Assembly: GCA_938030095.1 (NCBI GenBank)
Contig: CALHGK010000005.1
Span: 62,001-126,000 of the forward strand
Direction of reading: 5' to 3'
Length of the DNA stretch: 64,000 nucleotides
Source: an uncultured Candidatus Saccharibacteria bacterium
GTDB taxonomy: Bacteria > Patescibacteriota > Saccharimonadia > Saccharimonadales > Saccharimonadaceae
The notes below the pieces were generated by a model. The model was not told the origin of the DNA. It worked only from the letters and a program-made list of their open reading frames with translations, and searched no databases. How positions within the stretch are numbered: position 1 is the first letter of the stretch; each line of letters begins with the position of its first letter. Shown here piece by piece: positions 35,153 through 43,988 of this stretch. A program made the position numbers and the translations under genes.

Positions 35153-35869
35153 TTAAGGGTGGTGTGATGCCATCTGTATAATAACTACAATAACTGCAAG
35201 AACAAAAGCCATGAAAGGTATTGCAAGACTGATAGCAATGCCAATCTTGAATCCTTGGTCATCACCATCAACGAATTTGGCAGATGGTGTGTATGTCTGA
35301 ATATTCCACCACCACCAGTTGTAGTGGTTATTGAGCGCATCTTGAACGGTATGGGAATAATAAAGGATTCCCATACCAGGTGACACACCGGCGCTCAGGG
35401 CATTGAGTAATCGCGTGTTTGCTCCAGCAAAGTTAAACTGGTTGCGTTGACCATTAACCCAGATAATAATGAAGCTTGACTCAGTTCTTGCTTTGGTAAT
35501 CTGCTGTGGGTCGATGTCAAAGATAACACCGATTGATTGACCCATCGAAGCATCTACATCAATAGCACGGATACGGTTGGTGCTCGTCCATTCGAGAACA
35601 CAGGGTGTCTCATTGAAATAACCAGTGCTATACCAGACAAATGTTGCTGCAATGAGTGGTGTGCCATCAAAGACGCTGCTATAACTAGCCTCAATAGTAG
35701 GTTGCAATGATTGGGCAGTAGGTAACTGCATTGGCTGCATAATGGGCTGAGGGAGAGGGTTTGCTGCAACAGGAGTCCGGCCAATTGGTGGTGTGGGTTG
35801 CATAGTTGGTGTTGGTGGGTAGTATAAGGTGGTTTGCGGGTATACAGGTGTCGTGGGCTGCTGATTCAT
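35153..35869 (-). CDS. Pro/Gln-rich tail-anchored protein, copy A
   Basis: The 238-residue protein has a Pro/Gln/Thr-rich disordered start (about 1-60) and a compact domain with YSSVFDGTPLIAATF, CVLEWTSTNRIRAIDVD and DIDPQQITKA. A single C-terminal helix (about 208-232) follows. Its neighbour at 36050 is a paralogue. The domain looks like a PH/GRAM-like beta barrel, which is a guess. TATAAT lies six bases before the ATG. Confidence 0.75.
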   Translation of the reverse strand: MNQQPTTPVYPQTTLYYPPTPTMQPTPPIGRTPVAANPLPQPIMQPMQLPTAQSLQPTIEASYSSVFDGTPLIAATFVWYSTGYFNETPCVLEWTSTNRIRAIDVDASMGQSIGVIFDIDPQQITKARTESSFIIIWVNGQRNQFNFAGANTRLLNALSAGVSPGMGILYYSHTVQDALNNHYNWWWWNIQTYTPSAKFVDGDDQGFKIGIAISLAIPFMAFVLAVIVVIIQMASHHP

Positions 35870-36049
35870 GGAAGTATTATACTATATAACTTGAGATCGG
35901 CAAGTACGAAGATGTTTTGCGGGTTGTAGACTTCCTATAGAAGTAACAATGCAGGAGCATGCCTGCATTTGCTGTATCTATTATATGGTGTCTTGGGCAC
36001 TATTGTTTATTAGAAAATAAGTCAATCAGCTTGCTGGAGTCATCTGGTT

Positions 36050-36871
36050 TTATGATAATAATGCCATAATAAAGGCGATAAGTACTACTATGATTGGTGT
36101 CACAAAAGCTATGATGAGGCCAATGTTGACGCCATTGTTGATAATCATCGCGTCGCGCTCGAAGCCGTCAATAATTTTAGCATAGGGTGCGTAGGCTTGA
36201 ATGGCAGCCCACCACCAGTCGTAGTCGTTGTCGAGTGCGCGCTCGACATTGTGTCCATAGAGAACACCACCAATACCTGGCGATACTGCAGCGCCAAGGC
36301 CAGTCAGCAGCTGGGCGCTCGCTCCAGCAAAGTCGAACTGAATACGCTGGCCATTGACCCATATAATGATAAAGCTTGCCTCGACAGCTGCTTTGGTGAT
36401 CTGCTGCGGATCGATATCGAGCACCACGCCGACCATTTGGTTTGTTTTGGAGTCGAAGTCGATGGCGCGGATACGATTGGCCGTCGTCCATTCGAGAATG
36501 CAGGGCACTTGGCTAAAGACGGTGCGGTTGTGATAGTGCGAGACGAGCGTTGCCATAACGAGTGGTGTGCCGTCAAAAACACTGCTATAGTTGGCGTCCA
36601 TTGCTGCTGGCGCCGGCTGGGTTGCTGGCTGGACAACAAGGGGCGCGGGCTGCTGAACGGGTGACTGCTGGGATGGTTGCGCAGGGTTACTTGGGGGTGT
36701 TGGGGTTGCCGGTTGTGGTATCTGAGTTGGTGCAGGCTCGGGCTGTTGGGCTGGCCATGTTGGTGGCTGCTGTGGCTGTGCTTGCACTGGCTGCTGTGGA
36801 TAATAAGGCTGAGCCTGAGGTGGAGCTGCCGGCTGTGATTCATAAGGATAAGAGGGAAATTGCTGATTCAT
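36050..36871 (-). CDS. Pro/Gln-rich tail-anchored protein, copy B
   Basis: This 273-residue paralogue of copy A has a longer Pro/Gln start (about 1-92), the same domain (YSSVFDGTPLVMATL, CILEWTTANRIRAIDFD, DIDPQQITKAAVEASFIIIWVNGQR) and a C-terminal helix at about 245-270. Each copy has its own TATAAT box six bases before the ATG, so they are separately transcribed duplicates. Function unknown. Confidence 0.75.
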   Translation of the reverse strand: MNQQFPSYPYESQPAAPPQAQPYYPQQPVQAQPQQPPTWPAQQPEPAPTQIPQPATPTPPSNPAQPSQQSPVQQPAPLVVQPATQPAPAAMDANYSSVFDGTPLVMATLVSHYHNRTVFSQVPCILEWTTANRIRAIDFDSKTNQMVGVVLDIDPQQITKAAVEASFIIIWVNGQRIQFDFAGASAQLLTGLGAAVSPGIGGVLYGHNVERALDNDYDWWWAAIQAYAPYAKIIDGFERDAMIINNGVNIGLIIAFVTPIIVVLIAFIMALLS

Positions 36872-36966
36872 ACGTGCATTATACTACACTGGTGGAAATA
36901 CTAGTGTAGTAATCATCAAGGCTACCCGCTGCCTGGAGACATGTATACAACGGTGGTGAGCAGAGA

Positions 36967-37800
36967 TTACTTGTGCTTGCCTGGCGAGGCTGCGCCGAGC
37001 TCGATGTGCTCCTTCTCGAACTCACGCAGGATCCGTCGCCGCATCTCGGCCGTGAGGGCCCACTGGTCGGACGGTTGGGTCTTGCCAGAGACAACGAGGC
37101 TAATCGACGACGCATTGAAGTCGCCAAGGATATCGAAATGTGGCGGCTCGATTACTTTGCGCTGCCATTTTTCCTCGCCAGAAATTTCCTCACCAATCCG
37201 ATTGATGATATCGCTGGCAGTGCTAATGTTAGTGTCGGGCGCAACGGTGATGGTGAAGTACACCTTGCTATAGCCCATCGTCTTGTTGATGACGTGCTGC
37301 ACCACACCATTGGGGAAGAAGTGGACGTTGCCCTCGACGTCGCGGATCACTGTGGAGCGCACGCCGATCCGCTCGACCGTCCCGCCAAAGCCATCGATCT
37401 CGATGATATCTCCCACCCGATACTGATTTTCGCTAATAATAAATACCCCGGAGAGAAAATCCTTAACGAGTGACTGCGCGCCAAACCCAAAGGCGACACC
37501 AATGATTCCTGCACTCGCAAACAGCGGCGCAAGAGCTGCGTCATTGAAAAAATGGGTGAAGATAGCATAGCCCGCAATCACCACCACAATAATACGCCAC
37601 ACATTAGCAAAGAGCCCGCCCAGCGTCTTGTGCCGCTTCTCGAGATCCTTCTTAGGCAGTGTACGCTGATATGTGGTAACGAAGGCATGCCGCGTCAGCC
37701 ACATCACCACGCGTGGTCCCACCCAATACAGTGCAATCGCCACGATAATAATAATGATAATCTCTAGTGCAGTGATCTCAGGTGAGGTAATTGGCTTCAT
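36967..37800 (-). CDS. mscS: Small-conductance mechanosensitive channel
   Basis: The 277-residue protein has three hydrophobic helices. The third carries the pore-lining pattern ASAGIIGVAFGFGAQSLVKDFLSG, followed by the beta domain with GDIIEIDGFGGTVE and FPNGVV. These are MscS hallmarks, and length and topology fit. It opens on membrane tension to release solutes during osmotic downshock. Its promoter overlaps that of the divergent tsaC gene. Confidence 0.93.
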   Translation of the reverse strand: MKPITSPEITALEIIIIIIVAIALYWVGPRVVMWLTRHAFVTTYQRTLPKKDLEKRHKTLGGLFANVWRIIVVVIAGYAIFTHFFNDAALAPLFASAGIIGVAFGFGAQSLVKDFLSGVFIISENQYRVGDIIEIDGFGGTVERIGVRSTVIRDVEGNVHFFPNGVVQHVINKTMGYSKVYFTITVAPDTNISTASDIINRIGEEISGEEKWQRKVIEPPHFDILGDFNASSISLVVSGKTQPSDQWALTAEMRRRILREFEKEHIELGAASPGKHK

Positions 37801-37808
37801 AGTATGGT

Positions 37809-37816
37809 AGTATAAC
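37809..37816. promoter_or_regulatory. Overlapping divergent -10 boxes for mscS and tsaC
   Basis: TATACT on the - strand (37809-37814) lies eight bases before the mscS ATG. TATAAC on the + strand (37811-37816) lies four bases before the tsaC GTG. They share four bases. Confidence 0.6.
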
Positions 37817-37820
37817 AGAT

Positions 37821-38354
37821 GTGAATGATGAATTAAACCAGCTTGTGCTTACCTTGCAGCGTGGTGGCGTGGCAGTACTCCGGACTGATACCCTGTATGG
37901 CATTGTTGCCCGGGCAGATGACGAAGCGGCAGTGGCGCGGGTATACCAGCTCAAGCAGCGCGATAGCAATAAATCATCGATTATTCTTGTGGCCGATGCC
38001 AGCCAGATTTATGTCGATGTGCCCACCTTGCCGTCGCTTGATACTTCTCAGCCCACGAGTATCTTGCTCGATTCGCCCCATGCTCCGCAGTGGCTACGCC
38101 GCGCTAATGATATGCTGGCCTATCGCCAGCCGCAGCTGCCGTGGCTCCAGGCGGTCTTGCGCCAGACTGGTCCGTTGATCGCCCCCAGCGCCAACCTCGA
38201 GGGGCAGCTGCCCGCTCGCACTATTGCCGAGGCTCGTGCTTACTTTGGTAATGGTGTCGATTACTATTATGATGGTGGCACGGTGCCAATCGATACGCCA
38301 CCATCACGCTTGGTGCGAGTGTTGCCGGGTGGGGGAGTGGAGCGGCTCAGGTAG
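37821..38354 (+). CDS. tsaC: Threonylcarbamoyl-AMP synthase
   Basis: The 177-residue YrdC-fold protein has TDTLYGIVARA near residue 22, KQRDSNKSSII near 45 and the APSAN motif near 120. It makes threonylcarbamoyl-AMP for the t6A37 modification of ANN-decoding tRNAs, a core translation function kept in reduced genomes. It starts with GTG directly behind its -10 box. Confidence 0.92.
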   Translation: MNDELNQLVLTLQRGGVAVLRTDTLYGIVARADDEAAVARVYQLKQRDSNKSSIILVADASQIYVDVPTLPSLDTSQPTSILLDSPHAPQWLRRANDMLAYRQPQLPWLQAVLRQTGPLIAPSANLEGQLPARTIAEARAYFGNGVDYYYDGGTVPIDTPPSRLVRVLPGGGVERLR

Positions 38355-38544
38355 GTTATAATAACCTGAGTCAAATTTTAGAAATCACCAGATTAAAGAT
38401 CGCAGTATTTCTCCAGATTACTGACTCATCAGCGCTAGAGTGAAAAACTTGTGAGAGTTAATAGCGAGCTCTCACACTCACCCAAACAACGTGGAATGTA
38501 GGGCTGCCACGAGAGAGACTATGTGATTCAGGTATAATAGACTC

Positions 38545-39213
38545 ATGACGTATCTTGACCCTCAGCAATTTATCATCACTCGCAAACGCAAGAAATATCG
38601 CTTTGCTAAGTTCCATAACGCCACCAACTGCTACGAGTACGACGAATGGTGCCAGGCAACAGCAGAGGTGCGGCAGAGTGCGACAGTGCTCGAGGTTGGC
38701 GCTGGTACCGGGATGTTTAGTGTGGAGCTAGCGGCGCAGCACCCAGATGAGGTGTTTGTGGCACTGGATGTTAAGGGTGATCGCTTGCAAAAAGGCGCGT
38801 ACGCGGCGCTCGAGCGTGGCATCACCAATGTGTTGTTTGTGCGGGCTCGGGCCGATCAGATTGGCGAGCTCTTTGCTGCTCACTCACTCAAGCAGCTGTG
38901 GGTAACCTTTCCTGATCCATTCCCTAAGCGGCGCAGCGCTGGCCGGCGCCTTACTCACCCAACATCCTTGCGCCAGTACGAGCAGCTGTTGCAGCCTGGT
39001 GGCTCGCTTTTGCTCAAGCATGACGATCGCGATTTCTTTTGCTGGAGCCTGGAGCAGCTCGTTACTCAAGAGTGGTCGATTTGTGAACTATCTTTCGATC
39101 TCCACGAGTCGTCACTGCCTGATGAATACAAGACGCTCACCGCCTACGAACAGCGCTGGATGAGTGAGGGGAAAGCGATTGGCTGCGTGCGAGCGATACC
39201 TCACTGCTCGTAA
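38545..39213 (+). CDS. trmB: tRNA (guanine-N7-)-methyltransferase
   Basis: The 222-residue SAM-dependent enzyme has the motif I VLEVGAGTGMFS near residue 48 and the TrmB signature FPDPFPKRR followed by RRLTHP near 125-140. It methylates G46 in the tRNA variable loop. TATAAT lies six bases before the ATG. The last 13 bases overlap the convergent CYTH gene. The 38355-38544 spacer shows nothing else. Confidence 0.94.
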   Translation: MTYLDPQQFIITRKRKKYRFAKFHNATNCYEYDEWCQATAEVRQSATVLEVGAGTGMFSVELAAQHPDEVFVALDVKGDRLQKGAYAALERGITNVLFVRARADQIGELFAAHSLKQLWVTFPDPFPKRRSAGRRLTHPTSLRQYEQLLQPGGSLLLKHDDRDFFCWSLEQLVTQEWSICELSFDLHESSLPDEYKTLTAYEQRWMSEGKAIGCVRAIPHCS

Positions 39214-39899
39214 AAAATCGGTAGTGTACTGCTAGTGGCAAGTCGTTTGTTCTTGAAGCGCTCATCTGTAGTGACATCGTGCTCAGCCCAGGCAGGAGTA
39301 CCAAATGCGTTTGCTGCAGCTCGTGCTGCTGTTTCATCTTCGCCAGAAAACTCAACCTCGCCGATGCACAAACCAGCAAGCTGGCCATGATAGATATCAA
39401 GCTCAAGTACAACTTCTTGATAAGGAATTTGATAGCGTGTTTTTTCGACTCGTGCTCCTGCGGTGCGAGGCCACAGTGCTGCGAAATCCTCGCGGCTGAG
39501 AGGAGTGTTTTTCTCATCGCGAACGAGATCACCACCAGATTTCATTGTGTGCTCAAAATACATATCACCAAAGCTTCGGATGCGTTCTTCGCTCCCATCA
39601 TCGCGAATTGCCAGATAACCTTGACGGAGAGTAGCATGGTCAAAATCATCAAGACTCTTTTCGGCCAAGACTTCTCTTGTGAAGGTGCTTGACGTTGGGT
39701 CAATAATGAACTTGCGTTCAATTTCCTTTGGAGGCTGTGCGTGTTCTTGCTGCTGCGGTGGGGTATATTCGCTTTGCACTCGTGCGGCGTATCTGATAGA
39801 TTTTACAGTGGTATGATGAGGTATGTTAGTGATTTCTGTGGATCTTTCTGTTGCATTGCTGCGTGTTCTATGTTCGCTATTTCGTTGACATTGCGGCAT
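39201..39899 (-). CDS. CYTH-domain phosphatase/cyclase
   Basis: The 232-residue protein has a basic, disordered start (about 1-50), then the CYTH signature EIERKFII near 60 and alternating charged strands such as IRSFGDMYFEHTMKSGG and EVVLELDIYHG that line the metal-triphosphate tunnel. The likely substrate is inorganic triphosphate, as in bacterial CYTH proteins. GGAGAGAA lies before the ATG at 39899, and TATACT about 30 bases upstream of it, so an earlier in-frame ATG would precede the promoter. Confidence 0.8.
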   Translation of the reverse strand: MPQCQRNSEHRTRSNATERSTEITNIPHHTTVKSIRYAARVQSEYTPPQQQEHAQPPKEIERKFIIDPTSSTFTREVLAEKSLDDFDHATLRQGYLAIRDDGSEERIRSFGDMYFEHTMKSGGDLVRDEKNTPLSREDFAALWPRTAGARVEKTRYQIPYQEVVLELDIYHGQLAGLCIGEVEFSGEDETAARAAANAFGTPAWAEHDVTTDERFKNKRLATSSTLPIFYEQ

Positions 39900-39982
39900 A
39901 TTTCTCTCCTGTCTAAAGGTTGACCCAGCCCCAGTATAGCGTGCTAAACTAGATATGTCAGTCATGATAATTTGAGTCAAAT

Positions 39983-40660
39983 ATGTTTGAGCAAGATACG
40001 ATTAACCACCACATCCAAAGGCGGATTCTTAGTGTGTTATGCTACCGCAAGGTGGCTCGCTTTCGTGATCTGCGTCCACCACGGGTGGATACCAATCTCT
40101 TTAGCTATCATCTCAAGGTGCTGCTGCAGCACCAGCTTGTCCATAAGGTGCCGGGTGGCTATAGCCTGGCACCACGTGGTTTGGCGTATGTCGATCGGGT
40201 TAGTACAGACACTATGCTGGTTCGGACCCAGCCCAAGATCGTAACCATGCTAGTGGTGCAAAATAGTAATGGTGATGTCTTACTCCAGCAGCGCACCAAG
40301 CAGCCCTACATCGATACCTGGACGCTCCCTTACGGCAAGCTCCATATCGATGATAGATCTATTCAAACGGCGGCTCAACGCGAAGCAGCGGAGAAGCTTG
40401 GCACTGTGGATCTCGCGCTGCAGCATGCGGGCGAATGTTATATTCGTGTTTGGGTAGACAAAGCGATTCTCTCAACCACACTGGCTCATGTGTTTTATGG
40501 AGTGACTGATGATATCACTCCGCACGAGCGGCTCATTTGGGCACGCCCACACAAGCTAGCGCAGTACACGCTTGCACCAGCAGTGGAGCAGATTGTCGCG
40601 CGGGTGTTCTTTCGCGACCCGTACTTTTTTGAGGAGTTTGACGACGTTTTGGATCAATAA
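39983..40660 (+). CDS. Winged-helix plus NUDIX fusion protein
   Basis: The 225-residue protein has an N-terminal winged helix (about 8-70, with NLFSYHLKVLLQHQLV as the recognition region) and a NUDIX-like domain (about 85-210). The Nudix box GKLHIDD then REAAEKLG is degenerate. The order HTH-NUDIX is reversed relative to NrtR, so it may be a metabolite-sensing regulator or an enzyme with a nucleic-acid-binding arm. A MazG gene follows 15 bases later. Confidence 0.75.
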   Translation: MFEQDTINHHIQRRILSVLCYRKVARFRDLRPPRVDTNLFSYHLKVLLQHQLVHKVPGGYSLAPRGLAYVDRVSTDTMLVRTQPKIVTMLVVQNSNGDVLLQQRTKQPYIDTWTLPYGKLHIDDRSIQTAAQREAAEKLGTVDLALQHAGECYIRVWVDKAILSTTLAHVFYGVTDDITPHERLIWARPHKLAQYTLAPAVEQIVARVFFRDPYFFEEFDDVLDQ

Positions 40661-40675
40661 CAAGGAGGATGATAC

Positions 40676-41017
40676 ATGAAGATCGACGACTACGCACAGC
40701 AAGCAATCACTACCCTGAGCAGTGACTATGCCTACGGTGATGCCAACGCCCAGCTGATGGGTATGGTGCTGGGACTAGGCGGCGAATCGGGCGAGGTGCT
40801 CGAGAAGTTCAAGAAGCTACTGCGCGACCAGCAGGGTGAGATAACAGAGGTAGATAAGCAGGCAATCATTAAGGAGCTGGGCGATATCTTGTGGTATGTG
40901 ACGGCGGTGGCGCACCTACTTGGCTCGAGCCTTGAGGAGGTTGCCCGGTGCAACAACGCCAAGCTCGCCAGCCGCCAGCAGCGCGGCCAACTGCGGGGTA
41001 GTGGGGACGACCGATAG
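40676..41017 (+). CDS. MazG-like nucleotide pyrophosphohydrolase
   Basis: The 113-residue all-alpha protein has GGESGEVLEKFKKLL near residue 35 and KELGDILWYVTAVAHLL near 65, giving the ExxE-x12-ExxD metal site of MazG-like enzymes. It cleaves NTPs or modified nucleotides to monophosphates. AAGGAGG precedes the ATG. It pairs with the HTH-NUDIX gene as a nucleotide-cleaning unit. Confidence 0.9.
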   Translation: MKIDDYAQQAITTLSSDYAYGDANAQLMGMVLGLGGESGEVLEKFKKLLRDQQGEITEVDKQAIIKELGDILWYVTAVAHLLGSSLEEVARCNNAKLASRQQRGQLRGSGDDR

Positions 41018-41135
41018 GTTGTATATTACTTGAGAATGCTGCAGTCCACCCCAGCCACTACCTGCAGGTAATAACGAGCAGCGTAGAAGCTTGCAAGCAC
41101 CATTTGCAACGGATGTGGGCCGCTTGAGCTGGTGT

Positions 41136-42398
41136 CTACCCCTGTTGTGCGAGCCGCTGCCGCACCCAGCCATCAATCGTGCCTGCGCCCATGCAGAGCA
41201 CAAGCTTGCCCTCGGCGCGGGCAGTTTGGATGGCGTGCCACAGGGCATCATCGAGCTCGGCATAGTAAACGCTGCTGCGGTTTGTTAGTTGCTCAGTCAG
41301 TTGCTGTGGGGCGAGGATGGATAGAGTTGGGTCTTCGCGGCTGAGGTAGGTTGGCAGCCAGTAGATTTGCTCGGCGCGCTCCATACAGTCGGTGTATTGC
41401 TGGCGGATCTCATGCTGGCGGACATTTTGATGTGGCTGATATACCAGCACAACGTGGTCGGACAATTCTCGTGCCATCTGCAGCGTCGCGGCGATTTCTA
41501 CCGGGTGGTGGCCATAATCACTATACAGCCCAGGCCCAAGCCGCTCAAAGCGCCGCTGCACCCCTGGGAAGGTATTGATAGCCGCTCGAATGTGCTCAGG
41601 TGAGCCAAGCCGTAGCTGCTTGCACGCCGTTGCCACTAGTGTTGCGTTTGCTCGGTTGTGGGCCCCTGCGAGTGCAAATTGCTGCACATCCTCATCTTCC
41701 AAGACACGCGCCCGTCGCCGTGGTGGCACAACGCCTGCATCGGCATCGCGCTGCCACATGATAGTATATTCGCTCTGCTCAAGGAAGCGGCTAAAGGCAT
41801 CGGTGTAATCCTGCTTGGTAGGGTAGGTGTCCGGGTGGTCGTAGTCAACAGAGGTCAGCAGCGTGAGATGAGGGTGGAATTGCAAAAAGTTGCGGTCAAA
41901 CTCATCACACTCATACACAAAGTAGCGACTACCTGGCACATAATGCCCACTGGGGCCGAAACTCAGCGTGGTGCCCACCGAGTAACTCACTGGCTCGCCC
42001 AGCTGGCGCAGCGCCCACACCATCAGGCCAGTTGTTGTCGTCTTGCCGTGGGTACCCGCGATGGCGATGAGCTGGAGGTCTTTTTCGTTGATGAGATAAG
42101 TGAGGAGCTCGTCACGCTTAGCGGTATAGATACCAAGTCGGTGTGCCAAGACGAGCTCGGGGTGATCGGGCGGCAAAGCTGCAGTATAGATAAACCAATC
42201 GATGGGGGTTTGCTTGTGGCGATAGGCCAGGTATTCGCCTGTTTGGTCTTGTGAGACGGAGATGCCACGCCGCTCGAGTTCTTGTGTTTCAAGCCCAATG
42301 TGGCTATCTGAGCCAAGCACATGGTGCCCTGCATCGTGCGCCAACTCAGCCAGTGGCCCCAGGCCCACACCGCCGATTCCAGAGAAGTAGATATTCAT
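41136..42398 (-). CDS. murC: UDP-N-acetylmuramate--L-alanine ligase
   Basis: The 420-residue Mur ligase begins with YFSGIGGVGLGPLAELA (UDP-binding Rossmann start) and has the ATP-binding IAGTHGKTTTTG near residue 105, YECDEFDRNFL near 160 and the C-terminal LYSDYGHHPVEI near 290, all MurC-like. It adds L-Ala to UDP-MurNAc in peptidoglycan synthesis. Mpl is an alternative but lacks this N-terminal form. TACAAT lies seven bases before the ATG at 42398; an ATG at 42407 falls on the box. Confidence 0.9.
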   Translation of the reverse strand: MNIYFSGIGGVGLGPLAELAHDAGHHVLGSDSHIGLETQELERRGISVSQDQTGEYLAYRHKQTPIDWFIYTAALPPDHPELVLAHRLGIYTAKRDELLTYLINEKDLQLIAIAGTHGKTTTTGLMVWALRQLGEPVSYSVGTTLSFGPSGHYVPGSRYFVYECDEFDRNFLQFHPHLTLLTSVDYDHPDTYPTKQDYTDAFSRFLEQSEYTIMWQRDADAGVVPPRRRARVLEDEDVQQFALAGAHNRANATLVATACKQLRLGSPEHIRAAINTFPGVQRRFERLGPGLYSDYGHHPVEIAATLQMARELSDHVVLVYQPHQNVRQHEIRQQYTDCMERAEQIYWLPTYLSREDPTLSILAPQQLTEQLTNRSSVYYAELDDALWHAIQTARAEGKLVLCMGAGTIDGWVRQRLAQQG

Positions 42399-42541
42399 AC
42401 CTTCCATTGTACCGCCTCTGGCACAAAACCACCAGAGGTAGCTAAGGAGCGTGATCGCTCCACCTCGCGCTACTGGGTTCAATATTGAGGTTATGCTATA
42501 CTAGAGCCAAAGCATAAGTGGGCATACGTAGGGTACATAGC

Positions 42542-43177
42542 ATGGCAAACAAACAGCAAGTCAAGCGGTCGATGAAGCGACTCCGGCGCATCAAGATGTG
42601 GCATCTGGTGCTGCTACTTATGGTGCTGCTTGTGCTGTCTGCTACCTTTTTGCGACTCAATAATGTGGGGATGACCGAGAGGCGACGAGCAGTTCTCTCG
42701 GCAGATAAGGCGGGCAATATGGAGCAGATCCGCCAGCGCATCGCCGACCTCCAGCAGTACTCCTCTGCCCATATGAATGCCGATACTGGCCCAATCTACC
42801 TACAAGAGCAGTACAATCGTGACGCTAAGGCTGCGCTCAACGCCTCGATGAGCACCACCAACCGCGCCGGCCAAACCGCCAACGCCAAGGCCGATGCAGT
42901 GTGTAAGCCACGCTTCCATAGCTGGTCGATCGACTATGTGCGCTGTGTCTACGAGGAGCTGGGCAAGCTCAGTAGCACCAATGCTGGCCTCCAAACTGCC
43001 AAGATGCCCGACACCAGCCTCTACCACTACAACTTTAGTGCACCGCTATGGTCACCCGATTTCGCTGGCTGGACGATTCTCCTCACCGGCGTGGTTATCT
43101 CAGCCATTCTTGGGCGTATTGTGGGGATGATTATTTTGCGGATTATGCTGCGCATTCAGTATCGAGCAGCAAAATAA
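42542..43177 (+). CDS. Two-helix membrane protein of unknown function
   Basis: The 211-residue protein has a Lys/Arg-rich cytoplasmic start, one helix at about 19-38, an external domain with two Cys (CKPRFHSWSIDYVRCVYEEL, probably a disulfide) and a second helix at about 178-203. The start is uncertain: ATG 42542 gives the best signal anchor, while GTG 42518 is closer to the TATACT box at 42497. No family recognised. Confidence 0.7.
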   Translation: MANKQQVKRSMKRLRRIKMWHLVLLLMVLLVLSATFLRLNNVGMTERRRAVLSADKAGNMEQIRQRIADLQQYSSAHMNADTGPIYLQEQYNRDAKAALNASMSTTNRAGQTANAKADAVCKPRFHSWSIDYVRCVYEELGKLSSTNAGLQTAKMPDTSLYHYNFSAPLWSPDFAGWTILLTGVVISAILGRIVGMIILRIMLRIQYRAAK

Positions 43178-43395
43178 ATAGCAAAAAAATAAAAAACTAC
43201 AACATAATTTACAACACGTACAACACGCAAGATAGCCGTGAGCGAGCGTTCGCTCGGTGCTCCATAAAATTTATGCTTGACCCCTGTTTATCGTACAAAA
43301 ATAGTACCAACATCTATCATACACAATAACCATAAGCAGAAAGCAAAATCGCGCGTCTATGGTCGCCATCTCTGTAAAAAATCGCTGCCAAAGTG
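43178..43395. other. AT-rich intergenic region
   Basis: It contains a GAGCGAGCG/CGCTCG hairpin near 43240 and a TTGACC box near 43273 but no supported gene. Confidence 0.3.
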
Positions 43396-43424
43396 TTGAC
43401 ATCCATTTTGTGAGCATGTAGGCT
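43396..43424 (+). promoter_or_regulatory. Consensus-like promoter
   Basis: TTGACA (43396-43401), a 17-base spacer and TAGGCT (43419-43424) preceded by TG. It drives the small Lys-rich protein gene at 43456. Confidence 0.75.
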
Positions 43425-43455
43425 AGGTTTTGTAAGATCAAATAGGAGGAGCACT

Positions 43456-43704
43456 ATGGCTTACAAATATACTAATTCGATCGGTACCGTCTACTACTTG
43501 CATACAAAGAAGGATACGGTATTGCGAGGCGGCGTGAAGCGGACGATTTACTACTTTTCTAAATCACCGAACAACGAGAAAGGTGAGCCGTGTGACCTGC
43601 CCGAAGGTTACTACGTGAAGGAGTATTCACGCAATAAGTTTCCTTTTGCTGCTAAAAAGGATACTGCTAAGGCGCAGAAAAAGACTGCCAAAGCAGCCAA
43701 ATAG
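43456..43704 (+). CDS. Small conserved-type protein with Lys/Ala-rich tail
   Basis: The 82-residue protein has a compact start (YKYTNSIGTVYYLHTKKD, then RTIYYFSKS) and a Lys/Ala-rich tail that suggests nucleic acid binding. Similar short proteins occur across CPR bacteria as hypotheticals, to my recollection. It has a rare consensus promoter, an AGGAGG site and its own strong terminator, so it is probably highly expressed. Confidence 0.75.
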   Translation: MAYKYTNSIGTVYYLHTKKDTVLRGGVKRTIYYFSKSPNNEKGEPCDLPEGYYVKEYSRNKFPFAAKKDTAKAQKKTAKAAK

Positions 43705-43722
43705 CTCGGACGATTGTATATG

Positions 43723-43755
43723 AAAAAGACCTTTCTGTAACAGAAGGGTCTTTTT
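43723..43755 (+). terminator. Strong terminator
   Basis: AAAAAGACC pairs with GGTCTTTTT, with TTCTG/CAGAA extending the stem. Confidence 0.92.
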
Positions 43756-43988
43756 GTTGGTTTGGTATATGCGAAGATTACAAAGTAAGCGGAGTATGAG
43801 ATGGAGTGAGCTGCGAGCCTATACCGCGTGATGAGAAACCAAGTCTCGTATAGAGAAGCACGCTCTCGCACCACTCAGAGCACCAGAGCGCGGCGCTCAG
43901 CGTGAGTTGTGGTTTTCTCTCGTTTTGCGCCGTTCGCAGCGAGAGGAGTACGAGAGGAGGTGTGAGCGCATAAGCTGCGTATTAGCAA

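Noticed and set aside
42421..42482. N-terminal extension of murC to 42482
   Set aside because: The extra residues do not match Mur ligases, and the TACAAT box sits between that start and the ATG at 42398.
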